44,552 bases of DNA from CAYMKL01 sp964390805 (GTDB lineage Bacteria > Chloroflexota > Anaerolineae > VGOG01). The notes beneath the pieces are model-generated. The model searched no databases, had not been told where the DNA came from, and was given only the letters and a program-made list of their open reading frames with translations. Position numbers and translations under genes: made by a program. The stretch lies in contig CAYMKL010000046.1 of the NCBI GenBank assembly GCA_964390805.1, positions 1-44,552 of the forward strand, in the 5' to 3' direction. The number at the start of each line of letters is the position of its first letter. The first letter of the stretch is position 1. Positions 23,339 to 31,471 of the stretch are shown one piece after another.

Positions 23339-24681
23339 GTGACGAGGCAACGAGGATAGAAATGCTTGAACTGTTTCCCGCGGGCACCTGTTTCGATGAG
23401 ACGGGGGAGCTCTGCCTGGGAGGATGCTCTGCTTCGTCCCTGGCCCAGGAATTCGGCACGCCTCTCTACGTCTTCGATGAGGTGACCCTCCGCGCCCGGT
23501 GCCGAGAGTATCGGCAATCCCTGGGGCAACACTACCCAGGCCCCGCTCAGGTCGCTTATGCAAGCAAGGCCTATCTCAACCTGGCCCTGGCCCAACTCTT
23601 CGCCCAGGAAGGCCTGAACCTCGATGTCGTATCAGGCGGCGAGCTTTACGTGGCCCGGCAGGCAGGGTTCCCCGCCGAGCGGATTCACTTCCACGGCAAC
23701 AACAAGACGCCAGCAGAGTTGACCATGGCTCTTGATGAGGGTGTGGGGCGCATCGTGGTGGACAATTTCCACGAGCTGGATGCGCTGGAGCGGTTGGCCG
23801 CCGAACGGCGGGTTCGGGTCTCCTTATGGCTACGCCTCTCACCGGGCATTGATGTCCACACCCACGTCTATCGCAAAACCGGGCTGCTCGACTCGAAGTT
23901 CGGTTTCCCACTGGAAACGGACGCCGCCGAGGGCGCCGTGGGCCGCGCCATGGCCAGTCCCCATCTGGAACTCGTCGGCCTGCACGCCCACATTGGCTCC
24001 CAGATCTTCGACCTGGAGCCCTTCACCACGGCCGTCGCCCTCCTGGTGGACTTCGCGGCCTCAATGAGAGCGCGTCATGGCTTCGAGTTGCGCGAGTTGA
24101 GCCCCGGCGGGGGATGGGGCGTGACCCACCACGAAGCGGACCCTCCCGCGCCAGCGGCCCGATACGTGCAGGCCGTGTGCCAGGCGGTGGTTGACAGTTG
24201 TCGCCGCCACGGGCTGGCTCTGCCCACGCTGGTGATCGAGCCAGGCCGCTCCATCGTTGCCCCGGCGGGAGTGGCCCTCTATCGCGTCGGCGCGCGCAAA
24301 GAGATACCTGGCGTGCGCATCTACGTCTCTGTGGACGGCGGCATGGCCGACAACATCCGCCCGGCCCTCTATGGCGCTCGCTACACGGCTATGGTGGCTA
24401 ACAGGGCCAACCTGCCGGCCGAGGAGACGATCACAGTAGCCGGGAGATTCTGCGAATCAGGGGATGTGCTCATCCGCGACGTCGCCCTGCCCCGCCTGGA
24501 GGCTGGCGATCTGTTGGCCGTACCGATGGTCGGAGCCTATTGCCTGCCCCTGGCCAGCAACTACAACCTTGTCCCTCGTCCGGCGGTGGTCCTGGTCAGA
24601 AACGGACAGGCCGGCCTCATCCAGAGAAGAGAGACCTTTCAAGACCTGACGGCCCGCGATCTGCCGCTGGCCAAAGAATAG
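23335..24681 (+). CDS. lysA: Diaminopimelate decarboxylase-type PLP enzyme
   Basis: 448 residues from GTG 23335, which overlaps the previous stop; ATG 23362 is possible. It is a fold-III PLP decarboxylase with AYASKAYL (PLP Lys78), SGGELYVA, HGNNKTPAEL, GLHAHIGSQI, SPGGGWGV (phosphate loop), EPGRSI, and the second-subunit CESGD catalytic Cys and SNYN. These are the marks of meso-diaminopimelate decarboxylase (lysine synthesis). Its place among peptidase and amidohydrolase genes rather than lysine-synthesis genes leaves room for a catabolic role on a related D/L-amino acid. It is likely co-translated with the creatininase-family gene. Confidence 0.85.
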   Translation: MSDEATRIEMLELFPAGTCFDETGELCLGGCSASSLAQEFGTPLYVFDEVTLRARCREYRQSLGQHYPGPAQVAYASKAYLNLALAQLFAQEGLNLDVVSGGELYVARQAGFPAERIHFHGNNKTPAELTMALDEGVGRIVVDNFHELDALERLAAERRVRVSLWLRLSPGIDVHTHVYRKTGLLDSKFGFPLETDAAEGAVGRAMASPHLELVGLHAHIGSQIFDLEPFTTAVALLVDFAASMRARHGFELRELSPGGGWGVTHHEADPPAPAARYVQAVCQAVVDSCRRHGLALPTLVIEPGRSIVAPAGVALYRVGARKEIPGVRIYVSVDGGMADNIRPALYGARYTAMVANRANLPAEETITVAGRFCESGDVLIRDVALPRLEAGDLLAVPMVGAYCLPLASNYNLVPRPAVVLVRNGQAGLIQRRETFQDLTARDLPLAKE

Positions 24682-24724
24682 CCAATCTCTAATACCCAAT
24701 ACCTTTTGTTTAAGGAGAGAGACT

Positions 24725-25912
24725 ATGACCAATGTTGACGAACTCAAGTCGCGCGTCATGGCTGAGATAGACGCCCAGCGCGACGAATTGATCCGCATTT
24801 CGGACACGATTCACGCCAAGCCAGAGTTAGCTTTCCAGGAGTTTGAGGCCGTGGCACTCTTGACCTCTGTCCTGGAGCAAGAGGGGTTTGCGGTGCAGCG
24901 CGGCGCAGCTGGGCTGGAGACCGCCTTCATTGCCTCGTACACCAGTCAGAAGGGAGACAGGCCCGTCGTGGCACTCCTGGCCGAGTACGACGCTCTGGCC
25001 GGCTTGGGACACGCCTGCGGCCACAACATCATTGGCACGGCTTCAGTGGGCGCGGCCCTCGCTCTGCGCCCCGTCCTCGACGAGATTGCCGGCACCATCC
25101 AGGTCGCTGGCACTCCGGGTGAAGAGGGCGGCGGGGGCAAGATTTTCATGGTCGAGGCTGGCCTCTTCGATGACATGGACGCGGCCATGATGGTTCATCC
25201 CTCCACGCGCACCATGACCCGGCGCAATTCGCTGGCCTGCTACGAGCTGAAGATGGAGTTCTTCGGCCAGTCTGCCCACGCCGCTGGCTCGCCAGACAAA
25301 GGCATCAATGCCCTCGACGCCTGCGTCCTGACCTACAACAACATCAGCCTCCTGCGCCAGCAACTGACCGACGACGTCCGCGTCCACGGCATCATCACCC
25401 ACGGCGGCGCGGCCCCCAACATCATCCCCGACTACACCGCGGCCAAGTTCCTGGTGCGAGCGGCAGAAAAGGACGACGCGCTGGCTGTGCTGGACAAGGT
25501 GGAGGATTGCGCGCGGGCCGGGGCTCTGGCCGCTGGCGCCGAGGTCAAGCTGACGCGCGGCGAGAAGTACTACGCCAACATGGTGCCCGGCACTGTCCTG
25601 GCTGACCTCTTCGACACCAATCTGACCGCGCTGGGCCGAGAGGTGCAACTGCCAGAGCCCAGCGGGCGCATGGGCTCCACCGACATGGGCAACGTCAGCC
25701 ACGTCGTCCCGGCACTGCATCCTTACATCACCATCGCCTCCGAGGAGGTGGCGGGCCACTCACCAGAGTTCCGCGCCGCTTCAGCTTCTCCAGAAGGCCA
25801 CGCCGGTCTGTTGGACGCGGCAAAAGCTCTGGCGATGACGGCCGTTGACCTCTTCTCGAACCCGGCGCTGGTGGATGCAGCCCGGGAAGAACACCGGGCT
25901 TGCTTTGGCTGA
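24725..25912 (+). CDS. M20-family amidohydrolase/peptidase
   Basis: 395 residues, ATG 24725 with AAGGAGAGAG upstream. M20D-type features are ALLAEYDALAGLGHACGHN near residue 82-98 (metal-binding His-Ala-Cys-Gly-His), GTPGEEGGGGK (catalytic Glu-Glu) and the lid with GQSAHAAGSPDKGINALDA. Members remove an amino acid or acyl group from amides (p-aminobenzoyl-glutamate, N-acyl amino acids, dipeptides). There is no signal peptide. It ends the hydrolase run; a new promoter starts 8 bases after its stop, so it is probably the last gene of its unit. Confidence 0.9.
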   Translation: MTNVDELKSRVMAEIDAQRDELIRISDTIHAKPELAFQEFEAVALLTSVLEQEGFAVQRGAAGLETAFIASYTSQKGDRPVVALLAEYDALAGLGHACGHNIIGTASVGAALALRPVLDEIAGTIQVAGTPGEEGGGGKIFMVEAGLFDDMDAAMMVHPSTRTMTRRNSLACYELKMEFFGQSAHAAGSPDKGINALDACVLTYNNISLLRQQLTDDVRVHGIITHGGAAPNIIPDYTAAKFLVRAAEKDDALAVLDKVEDCARAGALAAGAEVKLTRGEKYYANMVPGTVLADLFDTNLTALGREVQLPEPSGRMGSTDMGNVSHVVPALHPYITIASEEVAGHSPEFRAASASPEGHAGLLDAAKALAMTAVDLFSNPALVDAAREEHRACFG

Positions 25913-25919
25913 TCGCCAT

Positions 25920-25948
25920 TTGACAGAGCGAGAATAGAGCGATATAAT
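25920..25948 (+). promoter_or_regulatory. Consensus promoter of the corrinoid/MttB genes
   Basis: TTGACA at 25920-25925 and TATAAT at 25943-25948 with an exact 17-base spacer, 90 bases ahead of the corrinoid gene. Confidence 0.85.
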
Positions 25949-25983
25949 AGGTTTGCTCAGATCTCAGTAGATCATGGTAGCTC

Positions 25984-26007
25984 GCGGCGGATTGCCAAAT
26001 CCGCCGC
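25984..26007 (+). promoter_or_regulatory. Perfect leader hairpin before the corrinoid gene
   Basis: GCGGCGGATT (25984-25993), loop GCCA, AATCCGCCGC (25998-26007): a 10-base perfect stem inside the untranslated leader. There is no T run, so it is more likely an mRNA-stability or protein-binding element than a terminator. I do not see a cobalamin riboswitch. Confidence 0.5.
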
Positions 26008-26037
26008 CTCAAAATCACACTCAAAAGGAGTCAAATC

Positions 26038-26682
26038 ATGCATCCCCAATCAAACATTTTGGAACAGATCGCCTCCAACCTGTACAGTGGCGAGGACGAA
26101 GTCGTTGCCGTGCTGGTTCAGCAAGGGCTAGATCAGGAGATGTCGCCGGCCGAGATCCTCAACGGCGGTCTCATCGCTGGCATGGATGAGGTGGGCAAGG
26201 ACTTCAAGGCTGGCGACCTGTATGTGCCTGAGGTGCTCATCGCCGCCCGGGCCATGCAGGCCGGCATGAGCATCCTGCGCCCACTGCTGGCGGAAGGCGA
26301 CGTGCCCAGCGCGGGCAAGTACATCATCGGCACGGTGCAAGGCGATCTGCACGACATCGGCAAGAACCTGGTGAAGATGATGCTGGAGGGCGCCGGCTTC
26401 GAGACCATTGACCTGGGCACCGACGTCAGGCCCGACGACTTCGTGGCCGCCGTGCAGGCGCATCAGCCGCAACTCCTGGGCATGTCGGCCTTGCTGACCA
26501 CCACCATGCCAGGGATGAAGGCGACCATCGAGGGACTACAAGAGGCGGGACTGCGCGACACGGTCAAGATCATGGTCGGCGGCGCGCCAGTGACAACCGC
26601 CTTCGCCGAGCAGATCGGGGCCGACGCCTACGCGCCCGATGCGGCTACGGCTGTGGACGTTGCTCGAAGCCTGGTTGCATAG
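26038..26682 (+). CDS. Corrinoid protein (MttC/MtbC/MtgC type)
   Basis: 214 residues, ATG 26038 with AAAAGGAG upstream. An N-terminal four-helix cap (residues 1-90, with GGLIAGMDEVGKDFKAG) is followed by a Rossmann B12 domain with D103-L-H105-D-I-G108, the DxHxxG motif whose His coordinates cobalt, and the usual late GGAPVTTAFAEQIGAD segment. In methylamine and betaine demethylation the substrate methyl group is moved to this cobalt by an MttB-family enzyme. It is the only corrinoid protein in the window and is followed by four MttB-family genes, so it is the likely shared carrier. Its own promoter at 25920 suggests it is highly expressed. Confidence 0.94.
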   Translation: MHPQSNILEQIASNLYSGEDEVVAVLVQQGLDQEMSPAEILNGGLIAGMDEVGKDFKAGDLYVPEVLIAARAMQAGMSILRPLLAEGDVPSAGKYIIGTVQGDLHDIGKNLVKMMLEGAGFETIDLGTDVRPDDFVAAVQAHQPQLLGMSALLTTTMPGMKATIEGLQEAGLRDTVKIMVGGAPVTTAFAEQIGADAYAPDAATAVDVARSLVA

Positions 26683-26770
26683 GTGACAACGTGTTGCGTG
26701 CTGCGTGTTGCGTCTCATTGTCAGACTAACGAAACACGAAGCACGGCCTGTTTTCTTAAGGAGTCCCTCC

Positions 26771-28231
26771 TTGACGAAGCAAATCCCTGTTGCAACCCTC
26801 CACCCCACCATCCGCATGCTCTCCGACGAACAGATCGAGGCCATCCACCACACCAGCCTGGACATCCTGTCTCGGACGGGCATCGTGATGAAGAACGAGG
26901 CCGGGCGCGAGTTGCTCCTCGAGGCCGGGGCCTGGGAGTCCGGGGGACGGATCAAGATCCCGCCGCATCTGGTGATGGATGGCCTTGCCTCCGCTCCGCC
27001 GCGCATACCCATGTTCAATCGGCTGGGCGAGCTGACCATGCCCCTGGAGGCGGGCGCGGGAAGGTCGCCTCCCGTCTTCTTCGGGCCTGGCTCCGACTGC
27101 CCCTTCACCATTGATGTGGAGGCGGGCGAGCGGCGCAAAGCCACATCCGAAGACGTGCGACGCATCGCCCAGTTGTGCGACGGCCTGGCTCAGATTGACT
27201 TCATCATGTCCATGGGCACTCCCTCGGACGTGCCGGCCCTGGATCACTATCTCCACAGCTTCATCAACATGATCCGGGGCTCGGTCAAGCCCAACGTTTA
27301 CACGGCCAACAATCGGGAGGACATGGAGGCCATGTACCGCATCGCCTGCGCGGTGGCCGGCGGCGAGACCGAATTGCGCGAGAAACCTTTCCTCCTGCAC
27401 TACGCCGAGCCCATCTCCCCCCTGCTCTTCAACGACGAGTCGGTGGACAAGCTGCTGTTCTGCGCCGAAAAGGGCATCCCCGTCACCTATCTGCCCTCAC
27501 CAAACACCGGCGGCGGAGGACCCATCACCCTAGCGGGGGCGCTGGCGCTGGGCAACGCCGAGTGCCTCGCGGGGCTGGTGCTGAGCCAATTGGTGCGACC
27601 TGGCACGCCCCTCCTATACGGCATGAACACCGCCGCGCTGGACATGAAATCGGCCATTGTCAGCTATGGCAGTCCTGAGTGGCCGCTGGGCATGGCCGCC
27701 TGTACCGACCTGGCCCGCTACTATGACCTGCCGGTGTGGGGCACGGCCGGCGCCACCGATAGCAAAGTGGTGGACGCCCAGGCTGGCATTGAGGCCACGG
27801 TCACGGTCATGACCGCTTTCCTGACCCGCTGCAACCTGGTGCACGACGTGGGATACATCGAGTACGGCACCACCTCCTCGATGGAGATGCTGGTGGTGGT
27901 TGATGAGATCATCCGCGAGGCGCGCTACATCATGGGCGGCGTAGAGGTCAGCGAGCGCACCCTGGCCCGCGAGGCGATCCATAGAGCCAAGCCCGGCGGC
28001 GGCTTCCTGGCAGACGATCACACCCTGGACAACTGGAAGTGGGCCCAGTGGCGGCCGGCGCTGATAGACCGCATGCGCTACGACAACTGGGTGGAAAGGG
28101 GCCGCCAGGACATGACCGCCCGCGCCAACGAGCGCGCTCGCCAAATCCTGGCTGAGCACGAGGTGCCCCCACTGCCAGAGGCGGCGGAGGAGGTGATCGC
28201 TGAGGTGCTCAAGGAGCGAGAAACGGAATAG
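26771..28231 (+). CDS. MttB-family methyltransferase 1 (non-pyrrolysine)
   Basis: About 486 residues. TTG 26771 is favoured by AAGGAG at 26758; an ATG at 26816 is later. It is a member of the trimethylamine methyltransferase superfamily (MttB, COG5598): FGPGSDCPFTID near the N-terminal third, PNTGGGGPITLAGALALGNAE, LDMKSAIVSYGSPEWPLG, GATDSKVVDAQAG and NLVHDVGYIEYG are shared with the three paralogues in this window. Pyrrolysine-type MttB carries an in-frame amber codon; none is present here. The non-pyrrolysine branch includes glycine-betaine, proline-betaine and carnitine demethylases. It directly follows the corrinoid gene, so it is its probable partner. The substrate is unknown. Confidence 0.9.
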   Translation: MTKQIPVATLHPTIRMLSDEQIEAIHHTSLDILSRTGIVMKNEAGRELLLEAGAWESGGRIKIPPHLVMDGLASAPPRIPMFNRLGELTMPLEAGAGRSPPVFFGPGSDCPFTIDVEAGERRKATSEDVRRIAQLCDGLAQIDFIMSMGTPSDVPALDHYLHSFINMIRGSVKPNVYTANNREDMEAMYRIACAVAGGETELREKPFLLHYAEPISPLLFNDESVDKLLFCAEKGIPVTYLPSPNTGGGGPITLAGALALGNAECLAGLVLSQLVRPGTPLLYGMNTAALDMKSAIVSYGSPEWPLGMAACTDLARYYDLPVWGTAGATDSKVVDAQAGIEATVTVMTAFLTRCNLVHDVGYIEYGTTSSMEMLVVVDEIIREARYIMGGVEVSERTLAREAIHRAKPGGGFLADDHTLDNWKWAQWRPALIDRMRYDNWVERGRQDMTARANERARQILAEHEVPPLPEAAEEVIAEVLKERETE

Positions 28232-28242
28232 AGGTAGGCATC

Positions 28243-28284
28243 ACAACCCGTTCGTAGGTTCAAACCTGCGAGCGGGTTGTTTTC
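28243..28284 (+). terminator. Intrinsic terminator after MttB-family gene 1
   Basis: ACAACCCG (28243-28250) and CGGGTTGT (28273-28280) pair, with an inner AGGTT/AACCT stem, and TTTTCT follows. The stretch 28285-28341 is low-complexity (GTGAAGAGTAAAGAG, GTGAAACGTCAAACGTCAAG). Confidence 0.75.
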
Positions 28285-28341
28285 TGAGGAGTGAAGAGTA
28301 AAGAGAAAGCAATGTGAAACGTCAAACGTCAAGCCTTCCAT

Positions 28342-28362
28342 CCCCCCCAAGGTTGGGGGGGG
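28342..28362 (+). repeat. C/G-run hairpin in the homoserine dehydrogenase leader
   Basis: CCCCCCCAA-GG-TTGGGGGGG forms a 9-base stem just before the ribosome site AGGAGG (28377-28382). Confidence 0.6.
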
Positions 28363-28387
28363 CAAAGAGGGGGAGCAGGAGGAAAAG

Positions 28388-29470
28388 ATGAAATACAACC
28401 TCGCCTTCGTCGGCTTTGGAACAGTCGGCCAAGGACTGGCTAGTCTCCTTCTGGAGAAAAAGGAACTCCTCAAGGAGAGATATGGCTTCGGATACTCGGT
28501 GGTGGCCATCTCCGATCCCCTGAAGGGCTCGGTCTACGATTCAGAGGGCTTGGATCTGAAAGAATTGCTCTCTTTGGTAAGAGAGACCGGCGGAATCGAA
28601 GAGTACCCCAAAGGGGAAAAGGGTTGGAATAGCCTGAAGACCATCAGAGAGTCCAACGCCGACATCGTCGTCGAAGTGACCTACACCGACATCCAGACCG
28701 GGGAGCCAGCCATCAGCCACATCAGAGCCGCCTTGAACAGCAAGAAACATGTGGCCACGACCAATAAGGGCCCCATCGCTCTGGCCTACCGGGAACTGTC
28801 GGATTTGGCCAAGCAAAACGGGGTAAGCCTACGATTCGAGGGCACGGTGATGTCCGGGACGCCCAGCCTCAACCTGGGCCTGGAAGCCCTGGCTGGCGCC
28901 GGGATAAGCGAGGTCGGGGGGATTCTGAACGGCACGACCAACTACATCCTCACCGAGATGGCCAAAGGGATAGACTACGACGCGGCACTGAGAGAGGCGC
29001 AGCGTTTGGGCTATGCCGAGGCCAACCCCGAGGCCGATGTCGAAGGCTGGGATGCGTTGGCGAAGATCGTGATCCTGGCCAATGCCCTGCTGGGGGGCGA
29101 CGTCAAGGTGGACGAGGTCAAGAGGAGGGGCATCACCGAAATCAGTCTCGCAGACGTCGAAGCGGCCAAAAAAGAAGGCAAGTGCTGGAAACTGATCGCT
29201 CGGGCCTGGAGGGAAGACGGCGGGGCTTCGTCCCGAGGCTCAGCCCGAGGGGTCAAGGCCCAGGTGACACCAGAGAAAATCGCTAACGACGACTTCTTGG
29301 CTGGCGTTAGCGGAGTGACAAATGCGCTGATCATTGACAGCGACGCACTGGGCCAGGTGACGCTCACCGGCCCCGGAGCCGGGGGACGCGAGACCGGCTT
29401 CGCCCTGTTATCCGATCTGCTCAGCATTCACCGCCAGGTTTTCGACTCACAACTTAACCAAAACCTATGA
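28388..29470 (+). CDS. hom: Homoserine dehydrogenase
   Basis: 360 residues, ATG 28388 after AGGAGG. The N-terminal NAD(P) site is FVGFGTVGQGLASLLL; the catalytic domain has ATTNKGPIAL, GGILNGTTNYILT, LGYAEANPEADVEGWDALAK and a late TGPGAGGRETGFALLSDL, all normal for homoserine dehydrogenase (NAD(P)H reduction of aspartate semialdehyde to homoserine, or the reverse). No C-terminal ACT domain is present, so threonine feedback control through ACT is absent. It sits between two MttB-family genes, an odd place; with the Cys/Met PLP enzyme at 42428 it could link methyl transfer to homoserine/methionine metabolism (inference). A repeat-like insert lies at 29232. Confidence 0.88.
   Translation: MKYNLAFVGFGTVGQGLASLLLEKKELLKERYGFGYSVVAISDPLKGSVYDSEGLDLKELLSLVRETGGIEEYPKGEKGWNSLKTIRESNADIVVEVTYTDIQTGEPAISHIRAALNSKKHVATTNKGPIALAYRELSDLAKQNGVSLRFEGTVMSGTPSLNLGLEALAGAGISEVGGILNGTTNYILTEMAKGIDYDAALREAQRLGYAEANPEADVEGWDALAKIVILANALLGGDVKVDEVKRRGITEISLADVEAAKKEGKCWKLIARAWREDGGASSRGSARGVKAQVTPEKIANDDFLAGVSGVTNALIIDSDALGQVTLTGPGAGGRETGFALLSDLLSIHRQVFDSQLNQNL
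29232..29252. repeat. CCCGAGG-N-CCGAGGGG repeat inside homoserine dehydrogenase
   Basis: CCCGAGGCTCAGCCCGAGGG (29232-29251) is close in layout to the copy at 8827 and encodes SRGSARG in a Ser/Gly/Arg-rich stretch, probably in a surface loop. Confidence 0.45.
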
Positions 29471-29483
29471 TTGCAGGAGACGA

Positions 29484-30917
29484 ATGATGGACAGTTCTGT
29501 CTGGCAGCCGAGCCTGACGCTGATGAATCAGGCCAAGATCGAGCAACTGCACGACGCTGCTACGACGATTCTCGAGACGACTGGTCTGAACGTGCATCAT
29601 CCAGAGATGCGGCACAGATTGGCCGACGCTGGGGCCAGGCTGGGCGAGGGGCCGCGGGTCTATCTCCCCGCCGGGATGGTGGAAGGGGCGCTCAGCACAG
29701 CCAAACGCGACGTCGTCGTCTACAACCGGGCGGGCCAGCCGGTGATGCCGCTGGGGCCACACCAAATCTACTTCGGCACCGGGTCGGATCTGGTCTACAC
29801 TCGCAACGTCGAAACGACGGAGCGGCGAGCCTCTGTGCTGGAGGACGCGGCGCGGGCGGCCCGGCTGTGCGACGCGCTGGACGAGATTGACTTCGTGATG
29901 TCCTTTGCTCTGCCGGAGGATGTCCCCAACGAGGACGCCGAGCCGCAGCAGTATTACGCTTTGCTGCATAACACAGTCAAGCCGGTGATCATGACCAGCT
30001 TCTCTGGATTGGACGCGCTGGAGCGTTTGCACGAGATGGCGTGTGTCATGGCCGGCGGCGACGAGGCGTTTCGGCAGCGTCCGAACTACATCATGTACGG
30101 CCAGTTTGTCTCCCCCTTGCAGCACGATCTCCAGGCCGTCGAACGGCTGGTCTTTTGCGCCGACCACGAAATCCCGTTGATCTACGTTCCGACGATCATG
30201 CCCGGCGCCAGTGGGCCGCTCACACTGGCCGGGTCGCTGGCATTGGCAGCGGCCGAGTCGTTGGCCGGGCTGGTGATGCACCAGACGCAGCACCCCGGCG
30301 CGCCCTTCATCTTTGGCGCTTGCGTTAGCCAGTTGGACATGCGCACCATGCTTTTCCCCTATGGCTCACCCGAGTGGCGATTGAACGACCTGGTTATGGC
30401 CGAATTGTCGCGCTACTACGGTCTGCCGGTGTTTGGCACCGGCGGCGCCACTGACAGCAAGCTGGCCGACGCGCAGGCGGGCGCCGAGTACGCCACCAGC
30501 CTGCTGGTGGCAGCCCTGGCCGGCACCAACCTGATCCACGATGTGGGATACCTGGACTCGGGCCTGACCGGCAGCCTGGAGAGCATTGTGCTGGGCGCTG
30601 AACAGATCCGCTGGGTGAAGCGCTTTATGGCCGGGATGGAGGTATCAGAGGAGATGCTGGCCCTCGAAACCATCGCCGAGGTGGGTCCCGGCAAGCAGTT
30701 CTTGGATCACGCCCATACCCTCAAATACCTGCGTCAGACAATATGGATGCCCCATATCACCGATCACGACGGATACGAGGCTTGGGTCGCCAGCGGGGCC
30801 AAAGACTATGCCACCCGCGCCCGCGAGTATGCCCGGCAACTGATAGAGTCACACCAGCCGGAGGCGATTGACGATTCGGTAGACACCGCGCTCAGGCAGT
30901 TGAGCAACATGGTTTGA
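29484..30917 (+). CDS. MttB-family methyltransferase 2 (non-pyrrolysine)
   Basis: 477 residues, ATG 29484 (ATG 29487 possible) with CAGGAGA upstream, 14 bases after homoserine dehydrogenase. Shared family segments are FGTGSDLVYTRN, PGASGPLTLAGSLALAAAE, LDMRTMLFPYGSPEWRLN, GATDSKLADAQAG and NLIHDVGYLDSG. No internal amber codon. Its C-terminal segment HAHTLKYLRQTIWMPHITDH aligns with the region where paralogues have HTLDN, HTVRH and HTRRH. It closes the first half of the island. It probably uses the corrinoid protein at 26038, with a different methyl donor from paralogue 1 (inference). Confidence 0.9.
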   Translation: MMDSSVWQPSLTLMNQAKIEQLHDAATTILETTGLNVHHPEMRHRLADAGARLGEGPRVYLPAGMVEGALSTAKRDVVVYNRAGQPVMPLGPHQIYFGTGSDLVYTRNVETTERRASVLEDAARAARLCDALDEIDFVMSFALPEDVPNEDAEPQQYYALLHNTVKPVIMTSFSGLDALERLHEMACVMAGGDEAFRQRPNYIMYGQFVSPLQHDLQAVERLVFCADHEIPLIYVPTIMPGASGPLTLAGSLALAAAESLAGLVMHQTQHPGAPFIFGACVSQLDMRTMLFPYGSPEWRLNDLVMAELSRYYGLPVFGTGGATDSKLADAQAGAEYATSLLVAALAGTNLIHDVGYLDSGLTGSLESIVLGAEQIRWVKRFMAGMEVSEEMLALETIAEVGPGKQFLDHAHTLKYLRQTIWMPHITDHDGYEAWVASGAKDYATRAREYARQLIESHQPEAIDDSVDTALRQLSNMV

Positions 30918-31135
30918 ATCAGGATGCATTCACATTCTCCAGGTGCAACGCACTTGTTTAGAGAAAGGAGCGCAATTCGCTCGACGGGTTTGGGCTGCAT
31001 AGCATTTCGGGCGAACAAAGTGTGCACCTGTGTGCGTGTTTGACATTGTGTTCAGGTATGATATAATCTATCTTAAGGAACTTCATACATCACCCAGGTA
31101 GATCCGTGAGTTGTGGTTTGCGACGTGAGAGGATG
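30918..31135 (+). other. Spacer with promoter before the second half of the island
   Basis: No gene is seen. The promoter is at 31040-31067; the MITE-like element follows at 31136. Confidence 0.5.
31040..31067 (+). promoter_or_regulatory. Sigma70-type promoter of the second transporter operon
   Basis: TTGACA at 31040-31045 and TATAAT at 31062-31067 with a 16-base spacer. The element at 31136-31327 would be transcribed as part of the leader. Confidence 0.75.
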
Positions 31136-31327
31136 AGCTAGCTCGACAGTGTTAACTTTCACGCCAAGCGTCACTGCGAGGAGCGGAGCGACGCCTGTCC
31201 TGAGCTTGTCGAAGGGAAGCAATCCCCACCGTTGCCTGCAATTGAGGGCGGGAGATTGCTTCGCGGAGTTTACCCTGAGGCATCGAAGGGCTCGCAATGA
31301 CATCAGCTTAACATTGTCCAGCTAGTT
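31136..31327. repeat. MITE-like element with terminal and internal inverted repeats
   Basis: The outer ends AGCTAGCTCGACAGTGTTAA (31136-31155) and TTAACATTGTCCAGCTAGTT (31308-31327) pair at 17 of 20 positions. Inside is a second inverted repeat: GTCACTGCGAG (31170-31180) with CTCGCAATGAC (31291-31301), and GAAGCAATCCCC with GGGAGATTGCTTC. Two CCTGAG/TCGAAGGG units are at 31194-31216 and 31272-31290. No gene is inside. The ends resemble those of 9834-9976. Confidence 0.6.
31194..31216. repeat. CCTGAGC-N-TCGAAGGG repeat, clean copy
   Basis: GTCCTGAGCTTGTCGAAGGG is the clearest copy of the dispersed short palindrome; a second copy, ACCCTGAGGCATCGAAGGG, is at 31272-31290. Confidence 0.65.
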
Positions 31328-31471
31328 AGTTGAGGAAGAAAGGAGGTGCTACGAGGACGTTTGTTTGACTGGATAGTGTTAAAGCAGAATGGAGTCGGCT
31401 GAGCATCTTGGCGACTCTTCTCTGCTCTCTACACTGCAAAAAAACACAAGCTAAAGGAGGAGTATTCAGAA

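Noticed and set aside
30918..31471. CRISPR or riboswitch in the large spacer
   Set aside because: The repeats are a few palindromes without regular spacing or direct repeats, and no known riboswitch core could be recognised.
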